Of a stretch of 60,000 nt of DNA, positions 22,711 through 33,864 are shown piece by piece. The DNA is from Gnetum montanum (taxonomy: Eukaryota; Streptophyta; Gnetopsida; Gnetales; Gnetaceae). The notes below the pieces were generated by a model. It did no database searches. It was not told the origin of the DNA and saw only the letters and a list, made by a program, of their open reading frames with translations. The translations under genes and the position numbers were made by a program. The first letter of the stretch is position 1. Every line of letters begins with the position of its first letter. The stretch spans positions 526,248-586,247 of the forward strand of contig MNCI01002984.1 of assembly GCA_015680685.1 (NCBI GenBank), written 5' to 3'.

Positions 22711-23159
22711 GTTCCATGCATCACATACAATGATACAAGGTGCAATTGTGTGTAGAAACTTTGGGTAGTGAAATAAGCATCCATCTCTACATGCAAGTAG
22801 TATGCACAAGAAGCAGAAATTCAAAGGTGTCTATATGCAACATCCACAAAATAGGAGGATACCCAATGTCTGACTATTGATTCTGAGAGCCTCACATGTG
22901 CATATTTCGTAGGCATGGATGAACTAGAACAAGCTCATCACAAACTCTATGATGATGCAAATGATGATACCTACTGGGGCGAGTTGGAAATTCCTAAAAA
23001 TTTCAAGCAAGTGCCCCTTAAACTAAAAACTCTACCAGTCGTCATGGAATATGTATTCTAAAAAAATGAAAAGCTAATAATAATCAATGTCAATCTTGCT
23101 CCAAAATAAAAGTAGATATCATTAAAAGTGATTGAAAAATGATTAGCAGCCTTTACCTA

Positions 23160-24480
23160 GCCATATCCTAAACTCACAGGGATTGATCCTAGGATATGTC
23201 ATCATCGCATCTACATTGATCAGCCATGAAGCCAAAGAGGCAGCCACAAAGACAATTAAACCCAAAACTAAAGAAAATTTTCAAAGAGGAAATTGAACAA
23301 CTCCTTAAGGCAAGGTTCATTTATCCCATTGCAGATAGCAAGTGGGTTAGTCCACTCATTATTGTACCCAAGAAAGGTGGCATGTAGTGGGTCTACATCA
23401 ATTTTTGGCTACTGAATATGGCAACATTCAAGGATCATTTTCCATTTTCATTCATTAATTAGTGTTAGACACAATATATGGGCATTGCTACTACAGTTTT
23501 CTAGATGGTTACAGTGGCTATAACCAAATCCAGATCACACCAAAGGACTAGGCCAAGACAACATTCACAAATCCCTAGGGAACTTTTGCATATCATAATA
23601 TGCCTTTTGGTCTATGCAATGCCCCTACTAATTTCCAATGCCTAGTCCTAAGAATTTTTCAACAGTAGATCAATAGCAATGTAGAAGTCTTCATGGATGA
23701 CTTCTCCACTTATGGAGCTACATTTGAGCAAGCCTTGGACCACCTTGAGCAAGTACTAAAACAATGTGTTGAAACAAATATGTGGCTCAACTAGCAAAAG
23801 AGTCATCTAATGGTTTAGGAAGGCATTGTATTAGGGCACAAAATAGTGGCTATAACCAAATCTAGATCACACCAAACAACATTCACAAGTCCCTAGGGAA
23901 CTTTTGCATATCATAATATGCCTTTTGATCTATGCAATGCCCCTACTACTTTCTAATGCCTAGTCCTAAGCATTTTTCAATAGTAGATCAGTAGCAGTGT
24001 AGAAGTCTTCATGGATGACTTCTCCACTTATGGAGCTACATTTGAGCAAGCCCTGGATCGCCTTGAGCAAGTACTAAAACAATGTATTCAAACAAATCTA
24101 TGGCTCAACTAGCAAAAGAGTCATTTGATAGTTTAGGAAGGCATTGTATTAGGGCACAAAATAGTGGCTATAACCAAATCTAGATCACACCAAACAACAT
24201 TCACAAGTCCCTAGGGAACTTTTGCATATTGTAAGATGCCTTTTGGTTTGTGCAATGTCCTTGCTACTTTCCAATGCCTAGTCCTAAGCATTTTTCAACA
24301 GTAGATCAGTAGTAGTGTAGAAATCTTCATGGATGACTTCTCCACTTATGGAGTTACATTTGAGCAAGCCCTAGATTGCCTTAAGCAAGTACTAAAACAA
24401 TGTATTGAAACAAATCTGTGGCTCAACTAGCAAAAGAGTCATCTGATAGTTTAGGAAGGCATTGTGTTAAAGCACAAAAT
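23160..24480 (+). pseudogene. Reverse transcriptase relic of element B with triplicated catalytic block
   Basis: RT similarity starts near 23160 (GIDPRICHHRIYID) and includes FIYPIADSKWVSPL-type sequence near 23320. The block from SGYNQI through NMPFGLCNAPT and VFMDDFSTYG to EGIVLGHKI is present three times head to tail (starts 23513, 23845 and 24163), each with an intact FMDD motif. RT copies retrotransposon RNA into DNA; a protein with three fingers/palm blocks in a row could not fold as a normal RT. Many TAG stops at Trp or Gln positions. Confidence 0.85.
23513..24480 (+). repeat. Tandem triplication of a ~320-332 bp RT segment
   Basis: Copy 1 is 23513-23844 (332 bp), copy 2 23845-24162 (318 bp) and copy 3 24163-24480 (318 bp). 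Copies 2 and 3 share a 14-bp deletion after ATCACACCAAA that copy 1 lacks, so the second duplication copied the already deleted unit. The junctions both read CACAAAATAGTGGCTATAAC. Element D has the region once. Confidence 0.93.
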
Positions 24481-24689
24481 ATCACAAGCAAAAATTGAGG
24501 TCGACCTCTAAAAAATAAGGATCATCTAAGGAATAACCTACCAACTAGAAACTATCAAAGATGTTTAGTCATTCCTTGGACACATTGGCTACTACTGAAA
24601 ATTCATAGAGAATTCCTCTAAGATCACAAAACCATTGGTGAAGCTAACAAAGAAAGATGCTTCATTTGTCTAGACCATAGAATGTGAAC

Positions 24690-25130
24690 AAGCATTCCAA
24701 CAGTTGAAAGAAAAACCTGTAGAAACTCTAATTCTACAAGCAGCCGACTAGTCCAAACCATTTTGTGTTAATACATATGCATCAAATTACACCTTGGAAG
24801 TTGTGCTTATGTAGATGGATGAAAGAAACATCCATATTACATCCACTACGCAAGCTAAAGCATTGTGGATGCACAACTAAACTACACCACTATAGAAAAA
24901 GAGTTAATGGCAATGGTGTTTGCTGTAGAGAAGTTTAGGTACTATGTGCTTTGATACAAAGTATTTATGCACACAGACCACAATGTCATCTACTTTCTGA
25001 TGAACAAGCCAACGGTGAGCCCTTATGTCATACAATGGCTAGTGATCTTACAGTAATTCAACCTTACAATGGTAAATTGAAAGCGAGCTAAGAATGTGAT
25101 CGCTGATCACTTGTCCCAGTTGTGATGGAA
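24690..25130 (+). pseudogene. RNase H relic of element B
   Basis: Frames read SKPFCVNTYASNYTLEVVL (first catalytic block, with Asp changed to Tyr in the TDAS position), then an MAMVFAVEKFRYYVL-type segment and HTDHNVIYFLMNKP near 24970-25010. It follows RT and precedes integrase as usual for Ty3/gypsy. Confidence 0.7.
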
Positions 25131-25439
25131 GAACGAGGAAGAAAGTCCATTATCTGATCTATTTCCTAATGAACCCCTCTTTGCCAGGGCTATAACTGAA
25201 CAATTGCCCAATAAGCCTAAATGGTATGATGGAATTCTCACCTATCTTTTCGCTCAGGATATGCCACAAGGGTTGGATCACTAGAAGAAATAACATTTTC
25301 TTCACCAAGTGAAATGCTTCATGGAGATCAATGGGCACCTTTACAAGGTGTGTTCCAATGGCCTGGTTCGATGGTGTTTCCCTGATGCTAATCAATTGCA
25401 TGTTCTCTAGGATGCCCATCAGGGTCCTTGCGAGGGCCA

Positions 25440-26290
25440 CTATGCTAGGAGACTTACAGCCATTAAAATCCTGATGGCAAGGTACTATTGGCCAATAATC
25501 TTCAAGGATGTCATCAATATGTTCACTCTTGTGAATGCTACCAACAAGATGATGGAATGACTACTCAAAGGGAGGAACCTCAATAGTTGATTCAACCACT
25601 AGAACCCTTTGACATATGGGGCATTGATTTCATAAGTTCCATCACACCCATGTCAAATGAAAAGGCGTACATCATAGTCGCTATTGACTATTGTACAAAA
25701 TGGGCAAAAGTAGCAACTATCATCAACTGTACATCTTCTACTACTGCTTAGTTTGTACAAAAAAATGTTGTAAATAGGTTTGGTATGCCACGTGCATTAA
25801 TTTCTAATAATAGAACTTACTTTATAAGCACTACTTTTCAAAAGCTCATGTAATACTTGGAGATTGAACATAAATTCATAACACCATACCACCCTTAAGC
25901 CAATGATCAAGCTAAGGTTACTAATAGGGAAATCACAAAGATTCTAACAACTATCAACAAATATAAAAAATACTAGCACAAGAAACTCAATGATGCCCTT
26001 TCGGCCTACCATTCAACATGGAAATTTCCTATAGGCTATTCTCCCTATGCGCTTGTGTACAAAAAATTACCAATACTTCCTATTTAATTTGAGCCCCATA
26101 CACTTTCAACAGCTTGTGACCTCAACCTTGACTTGAGCCTAGTACAAAAAGAAAGATAAATGAATCTCGACTTGCTAGATGAAAACTTATTGGTGATCCT
26201 ATCATCCCACGCGTTGCACAATGCATTCAACAAAAAGCATCATAACCTTAGAATTAGAAAAGTCAAATTTTAACTAGGAGATAAGATTCT
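25440..26290 (+). pseudogene. Integrase relic of element B
   Basis: The frame reads PLEPFDIWGIDFISSI (first Asp, near 25624), EKAYIIVAIDYCTKWAKVA, RFGMPRALISNNRTYF (second Asp changed to Asn), FITPYHP and the C-terminal LGDKIL block. Integrase joins the cDNA into the host genome. Stops are mostly TAG. The N-terminal zinc-binding part is partly readable near 25440-25550. Confidence 0.78.
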
Positions 26291-26579
26291 CTAGTAGAAC
26301 TCCATACACGTACCTCAACAAACTAAGTTCTAGACATTGTGGGAAGGATCTTATATAATTTACAAAAATTTTTCTTCTAGGATCATGATGATGTACAAAC
26401 CTAAGAGCCTAAACAAGAAACAATTGGTCAACATACAACAAGTCAAACCTTTCCATGAGCATAAGCCACCTAATACAACAAACACCTCATCGGATGGACA
26501 ACCACTTTCAATATTTCAGATCTTCTCCTTTCAACTTAGTCATGGGGGAGATGACCATCTGTGCTAACTAGATAAGTGG

Positions 26580-28464
26580 CTCCTTAGTTGTTTATCTTTT
26601 TGTTTTGCACCTTGTTACTTTTACAATTTTTTATTTTGCACATTCTTTATTTTACGTCTTCTTGTTTTCATGTTATTAATCTTTTCTAATTTTTGTTTTA
26701 CACCATCATTATTACATTTGTTACTTCTTAAATATTTTACACTTTCTTTTATGTTTTTTTTATTCTAGTGTGATTTTCTAACTTTTTGTTAATAAGTGCT
26801 AGGCACAGTGGTAATTCATTGCTTGATGGTGGTATGTACTATTTAGTTATTTGATTGTTGGTGTCTGGATTCTAGCTTTGAATTTTGTTACTAATGATTA
26901 GGGCATGGTTTCTTTTTCATGCAATAGGCAGTGAGTCCACAACATCCATCCATCTACAAACTCTATGGTTTTCCTTGTTCTACAAATGTGTAGTCCCTTT
27001 TTCATTAATAAAACTATAACTAATTTGTAACTTTGGTAGTTTCCAGATTTGGAAAGGATTCAAAGCTTTGAATAGGGTGTGACTTCAAAGGAATTCAGTA
27101 TTCTTTTTGCCTTTCAGATTACCTAGGTGCATGTGTGTTTTCATGGATTTCTTACCATTCTTTGTCAACTAATAAAAGGAAGTTGAATAAGTCTTTGCAT
27201 GGTGTGGTTCATAAAAAAAATTATGTGAATTCAAAGCATACCCCTTAGACATAGGCTACAAGATATGGTTATGGGACTAGAAAGACATGTTACCCATGCC
27301 TAAAGGTCCCCTCTAACTGAGGCCCTTCCTCACTTCCTACTTCTCTTTTCTTCTTTAAGAAGGAACAATGGTTGTTCTGTAGAAGCAATCTTATGTCTTA
27401 GGGGGATGGACTAGTCTTAGAGTGGTAATGCAAAGCCACTGAACATGGTTGGTTTTGGTCTGGACTAAGGATGGATTTTATCAGGTCATTTAACCACAAA
27501 ATCCACAAGGGACTTCATGTGATCTTAATCAGGAACTCCATTCCACTCTCTTTCATCCATCTATGCTTTCCATGTCTCACCTCACTACCAATTTCATGTT
27601 CTTGTTCAATGTCCTAGTTTGGTGTGTTGAAATTCTTAAGTAGTTTCTTCTACATTTTGTATTTAACTTTTTGTACCCATTAATCATCCATGAAGCCCAC
27701 AGACTCTTTGGTTTGAAGTTATGCAAGGGAAATAAGAGGCCTATGCCTGCTTTGGGAAGGACCCACTTACATATCTTTTAGTTGGATTAGTTAAGTTCTT
27801 TACCCTTAGACTTCCTTACAATCAAATCCTTTTGCATGCCTCATCAATGACATCCAATTGTGCACATCTTCACATTGTTTTTTAGTGAAATTTCCTTTTT
27901 ATTGTTGTGAATTCTTAAGCCCTCTTCAAGCATTTCATCACATTCGGACTTTTCAAATTTGATACTATTCCACTTATCTGTTTTATCCTACTTGTCAATC
28001 TTCCTACTAACACTATTAACTAAATATATCCACCATAATCACAGCTTAGCCAAGTGTAACCGTGAACAAAACAAGGTACTTCAAAGCTATATGTTACACA
28101 TTGCATACTAATTCATGATTCTGTTGTGATTATAGTGGGAAGTGTAGATTGGATGTAGGACTATCTTCACCAAAGAATAAGCAGTAGCACCTTATGACAA
28201 GGAGCATTCATGACCATTGGATCTTCTCCCTCACTCTTTAGCTACTAAGAGGAGTTGGATGTCAGTTTTGTCCAAGGTGTTCAATTCTGTTGTCATGAAA
28301 ACCCACTTTTGTAAGAGATTGTAACTCTGTACACTCTAGCACTTAGAGTCTATTTGTTACATCTGATTCAATTTGTATATTAGTCAATAATCCCATACCT
28401 ACCCAATATTTTGTAAGGAACTTGTTCCTCCTCTTCTTCACCTGAGGACAATTTTTCATTTAGT
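26580..28464 (+). other. Non-coding tail of element B
   Basis: After integrase there is about 1.9 kb rich in T and without a convincing frame. Blocks match element A (for example near 27720-27780 versus 930-990; TGTGATTATAG at 28125-28135 versus 1296-1306). Confidence 0.6.
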
Positions 28465-28474
28465 CATGGGGGTA
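28465..28474 (+). other. Polypurine tract of element B
   Basis: CATGGGGGTA immediately before the 3' LTR start TGATGAATCATAATTTG. Confidence 0.85.
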
Positions 28475-29307
28475 TGATGAATCATAATTTGACATGCTCC
28501 GATATTGAATACTTGATATCAAAGCCCAAGACACAATGTCAAATATCTAATATCATAGGGTAGATGCCAACCTATAACTATAGCACTTGGGCTCACAATT
28601 TTCAGATAGTTTTTCATTAGTTTTTGTATAGAGTAATGAAGTTCTTATAGTTTAGTCATTCTAAAGTTAGAATATTTCTGAGTACTCATAGTAGGAGTCT
28701 GAGTGTGTATGGACCTTTATTTGAGCACTAATGTACCTAAGCACAATAGTCTGATAAGAATAAAGGCGAGCCCTTCTAGTAATCCTTGCAACACTAAGAA
28801 TAGATTAATGTTTTTGTTAATGCATTTATTATTCATGCATTTTACTTTAATGCCTTTTCATTAAGCAATTAATTTCTAGTTGTTAATGAACATAAGAACT
28901 ACCACTTCAAGCATATGTGTAGCACTTGGTAACCTAGAAATGCTTAACATTTGGTAACCCAGCAATGCTACATGCATTCAGGATGTGTCCGGGAAGTGGG
29001 AATAAGTACTTGTGTTAGGCTAGCTAGGCAGTAGGTTAATTAGATATTACATTCCTCTACCTTTCATTGTTGTTCTAGGCAATTAAATTTACAAAATACA
29101 AAATGATAAAAATCATATATCTTAGTTGCACTTAACCATATACTTATACTTCACGAGTGGAACTGAGAAAACAACAATCATTCTGATTAGATTTCACATC
29201 TTAGAACCAGTGTACTTAAGAATTTAAGATCTGCAAAATTCAATTGGATCACATGTGAATGCTTGTGATTTGTATGGTTGGGTGTAGGGGTACCTCGCCG
29301 CTCATCA
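28475..29307 (+). repeat. 3' LTR of element B
   Basis: 833 bp, matching 18762-19621 and ending CCGCTCATCA directly before the target duplication AGGTG. Confidence 0.93.
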
Positions 29308-29312
29308 AGGTG

Positions 29313-30950
29313 AAAGGTGCATCCTTCTTGGTTAGTTCAACTAATGACTTAGTAATTTTTGAGATGTCTTTAATGAATCATATAATAACCAATATGGCCA
29401 AGAAATGACCATACATCTTTCACTATTTTTGGTTGCCTGGTGATTCCTTGGATGACCCATACTTTTTCTGGGTCCACCTCAATCCCTTTGCCTGAAATTC
29501 TATTTCCCAACACAATGCCTTCTTCAACCACCAGATGGCTTTTCTACCAATTGAACTTTAAATTAGTTTATACACATTGTTAAAGCACTTGCTCTAGATG
29601 GTACAAGGCTTGCTCAAAGGTGGTACCATAGGTAGAGAATTCATCCATAAAGACCTCTACCCCACTACTAATTTTCTATTGAAAGATGCTAATAACTAAG
29701 CGTTAAAAGGTAGTAGGAGCATTACATAGACCAAAGAGCATCTTTCTATATGTAAAAGTCCCTCAAGGACTTGTGAATGTGGTTTTGTTCTAGTCCTCTG
29801 GGGCAATCTAGATTTCATTATCTCCACTATAATCATCCAAGAAATTGTAATAGCAATGCCCTACTATAGTATCCAACACTTGATCAACAAATGGTAATGA
29901 AAATGATCCTTAAAATTTGCCATGTTCAATAGCCATAAGTATATGCAAACTCTCCATTTTTCTTCTTTCTCAAGTACAATAAGTGGGCTAATACATTCAC
30001 TATCCACAACCAGATAGATGAACCCAACCTTGAGGACTTGTTCAATCTTCTCCTTGACAACCTACTTTATTTTGGGGTTCAATCTTCTTTGTAGTTACCT
30101 CTTTGGCTTGATGGAGGAGTCTATATAGATGTGGTATTGGCATATCCATGGATCTATCCTTATAAGTTCATGGTATGATCAAGTAATTATTTTTTTCCAT
30201 TTATTCACCATCGTTAATAGCTTCTATTTCTATTTTGGAGCAAGTCTGACACTAATGATTGTTGGCTTGCCATTGTTAAGAAAAGCATATTCTATAGTTT
30301 CCAATAAAGCCTTTACTTCAAGGGGCTCTTGTTTGAACTAATCAGGGATCTCCAACTCCCCCTAATCCATTTCATTTTATGTATGGGATAGTTGGTGATG
30401 GATTTTCTCCATTTCATCCATGTTTTCTATGTAGACACTCGTGAGGCTCTCTAATGATTCCATGCTAATTGTGGACTTAGCTTAATGATCTGTTATCGAC
30501 CATTGGGTACCTTCTTATTTTATGGCTCCTACATACAAGCACTTTTAAATTACAATTTCAGCATATTGCTTGCATGCTTGGATTGATGTGTCTTTGATCA
30601 TTCATAGTTTTTACACACAATGACACCCTGTATCACTATATGTGATGCATGGCACCCTCTTTTTCTCTATCTTATGAAACTCATTTTTCTTGGATATTTC
30701 CAAGGAAGCTTCTCAAATCCACATTCTAGCATCTATATTACTAAGCCATGCCCTTCCCATGATGATAGGAAAATCCCCCTTATAATTTCTTACATGGATC
30801 ACAAGAAAATATGCAAGATAACACTATCCATAGATAGTGGTTATAACATCCTCCACTAGCCCCAAAGGAACAGTGATGGATTGATCTACTAGCTCAAGTT
30901 TAATATTGCTCTTCTTTATAGGAGGTAGGTTCCAGGACTTGTACATGTCT
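29313..30950 (-). pseudogene. RT and protease relic of element E
   Basis: Minus-strand frames show the protease (LLDSS at 30974-30988 and downstream PIIMGRAWLSNIDARM-type sequence near 30780-30700) and RT, with VEVFMDEFST near 29638-29660. The catalytic pair reads Asp-Glu. The gene is cut at 29313 by element B and continues as RNase H at 18756. Stops and frame changes throughout. Confidence 0.75.
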
Positions 30951-30999
30951 TAGGAGATTAAGTTCATACCAAAACTTGAATCTAACAGAGCCTTGCATA

Positions 31000-33330
31000 A
31001 TTCATTCCCTGTAATCTGTAAATAAATGAGGGGGATTCCCAGGATCAAATCGTTTCCTAGGAAGATGAACAACCTTGATCCAATTTGTGACTACTTGGAT
31101 CAACATAACAATGTGGATGTTGGAATTCTTTTGGTTTGAATGCAACTTGATGGTACTTTCAAAGGTAGATGCAACAAGGTTGATAACCACAGGTGTTTTT
31201 GAGGGTTTCATGGGACTATTTGCCTTGAAGAATAGTCTCTTACGATGTTTTTGTTTAGGACCACTCAAATGAATATCCAACTACAAGTTCATTACCCTCA
31301 CAACATTTCTTTGTTGTGGCTATGGTAAGATTTCACCCTACATAAATGAAGTAGGTGGCAAGGGTGTGGTTGTGGCTGGTGTAAGAGTTGCTGAGGGATG
31401 TTGTGGAGGATGGAAGGGAAAAGGAGACTTCCCCTTGGAGAATGTACTCTATAACATTTTTGGAGGTAGCAATGGTAAGGGAAAAAAAAGCATGGCTAGA
31501 GGAGTCACCTTGGGATACAGGCTATTAGACATAATATCTGTAAGGGTTTAGCTATTGGTAGGGATACTACTACCATAGCGGTGGCATTGCCCATGACTGT
31601 GGATGTTGCCACTATTGATACTACTTCTAAGGTTGAAGAGGTACCCCACTTGGATAATACATTAGAATGGAAGTATTATTTATAGTTTCTTTATGGATAA
31701 GGCAATTGCTTGGGTGCTTTCCTTTTTGAAAACTTGGAATTTAATGTATACAACCCAAACTCCTACAAATGTGAAAACATTGAGCAACATCCCTTAGGAT
31801 GTTCATACAGGCAAATCTTATAGCAATCATCATTTCTTTTTGAACCTGAAGCCTCTTCAACTACTGTAGATTTACCCTTGTTCTTATAATAATCTTGCTT
31901 TCTGTCCTTATTTTTCCTTCTTTCTAAATCACTACTCCCTTGAACTTTGCATTCCTCTATGATTTTTAGAGCTATTTGAAACTTCTTATCTAAGGAGTCC
32001 CACATTTTATCTACCTTAGCCAGTATTTCAATAACAATTTTTTGTATCAATAAGGTTTTCCTATGCACCATTTCATCAAGTGGTGCCTCCCCCTCAAAGT
32101 CACAAAAATGTACCTCCCATTTGCAAATGGAGAGATTCATGTTATATTCTTCTACACCTTTACACTTTTTTAGCTCTTCCTCTTCTTTAGCTACTTGATC
32201 TATCAGCCTTTGAATATGATGGGCCTAAATCTCAAAAAGTCTTCCTTGGGCATAGACACCAAGGATTTTCCTTAACTCATTTATGAGCCCATCTATAATA
32301 TGATGGAGCTATTCCATTTGGAAGTATCTATGGCTTTGGCATCAGTGCAACAAAGAATAGTACTTGCTCAAGGCTACATCCAAGGACTCATGATTTCTAT
32401 GTTTCCATCCTTGAATCTATCTCCACAGGTTAGACACTCTGGAGTATGTTTGGTACTTGTCATCAAAGAGCTCCAACATAGTACTTAACCAGCAAATGGA
32501 TTCTAGTTCTAAGGACCAATACCAACTTTTTTCTTCCTTAGTAAGTGTCCTTGGAAATACTTTCAGCTTCTACCATTCATTCTCTATGTTTTATAAGGAA
32601 CAAGCATCATGAAAGGCTTGGAGATTATTTTGTGCATTTGAATTATATCCTTCTTCAAACCTAGGAATGTTATTCATATCTAACTTATTGATCTTACTAT
32701 ATTTCTAATGCCTTGTTGAAATTCTCATTGCCTTTAAAATTTTAAGCATGTTTTGGGTAGCCAGTAGAGGCTCATCATAGTCATGATGATCACAATGCCC
32801 CCTTTCATGACTATGATGTCTATGATGAGTCTTACTATGCCTTCAATCCCTATGATGCTTCTCTCTCTCTTGTGGTTGCCTTTTCCCTTGATCTCAATCA
32901 CCTTGGAAAGATCCTTATTCATTTCTTTCCCATCATTCATCCTTATTCTGATCTCGGTTGTTTCTCCTTTTGTCTTGGCTCCTATTCCTCCAATTAGAGT
33001 TTGAGGATGAAGAAGAAGAAGATGATAACAGTGAAGAAGGAGAACCAAGGGAACGATGTTAGCTAGTTCCTCTCATTTGGTCCCTCCCCTAGTTTATGTG
33101 CTTTTCTTTATCCTTCCTATGATCATTATCCTTGCCCTTGAATAAGTGACTATGATTGTTATCTTTTAAGACTCCCCGGTCTTGAGACCCTATTTTCTAA
33201 TCACCAAGGTTCTCTAAAGTTGACTGTAACCTTTGGTTAAGGGTCTCTTCATCATAGAGAGGAGGAGAATCTGTGTATTGGGATTGGCTAGAAAAGAAGT
33301 CCTTGTGTTTTTTGTATTGCAAAAATAAGT
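31000..33330 (-). pseudogene. Gag pseudogene of element E
   Basis: The open minus-strand piece 31763-32140 (125 residues) is clearly similar to the Gag piece of B: DEMVHRKTLLIQ versus DEVVNRKTLLLQ, AKVDKMWDSLDKKFQ versus AKVDQLWDSMDSRFQ, and YEHPKGCCSMFSHL versus YEHPKRCYSIFSHL. A basic Arg/Ser-rich N-terminal part lies near 32734-33048. A region between Gag and protease (31000-31700) is non-globular, as in B. Confidence 0.75.
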
Positions 33331-33839
33331 GGGTTGAAGCCTTCTTGCTCTTAGAGGCCTCATATCATGCCTTCATGTACCTATCTAGCCTATGTTGGGC
33401 ATTGGTAGGATGATAGTCCCTGTAAGTGTGGTCATGAACCTCATATTCAAAGTTAAGCACAGCAATGTCAAGCCTAAGGAGATTGAACATTAGCATGGCA
33501 AGAATGGATTAATCAAGAGACAACACGATGTTGCCTTTCATATCCTTCCAATGCATCTATTCATCTTAATGGAGGATGAAAGTGAAATCCAGATTATAAG
33601 GATCCGAATGGGCATAGACAACTCTAAGTTGTTGGGGCCTCCAAGATGTCCCCTGTTGCTAATTGGATTGTTTGTTGTGCAATGGAGATTCATCCCTGCG
33701 AGAACAATCCATATTAGTAATTAATAAAGATAGTGTTTCTTTAATTGTTCCCTTAATGAATTATAGTGGTCCGTTGTATGATCTTTACAATATCTTTGTA
33801 TAACTTCACAGTTTCTTCCTACTTAGCGTACTTAGCTAA

Positions 33840-33864
33840 ACTAAGTCTCTGCCAACAACATCAA
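33840..33864 (-). other. Degenerate primer binding site of element E
   Basis: On the minus strand the LTR end is followed by TTGATGTTGTTGGCAGAGAC, which agrees with the tRNA-Asp-type site of B and D at most positions and differs almost only by transitions. Confidence 0.5.

Larger units (their letters stand above)
18762..29307 (+). mobile_element. Element B: full-length Athila/Tat-like Ty3/gypsy element
   Basis: A 10.5 kb element with target duplication AGGTG (18757-18761 and 29308-29312), 5' LTR 18762-19621, a primer site, gag, protease, RT, RNase H, integrase, a ~1.9 kb non-coding tail, a polypurine tract and 3' LTR 28475-29307. It inserted in opposite orientation into the RNase H region of element E, so it is younger than E. 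Order protease-RT-RNase H-integrase marks it as Ty3/gypsy; the tRNA-Asp-type primer site points to the Athila/Tat branch. All frames are interrupted, and the RT catalytic block is present three times in tandem. Confidence 0.92.
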
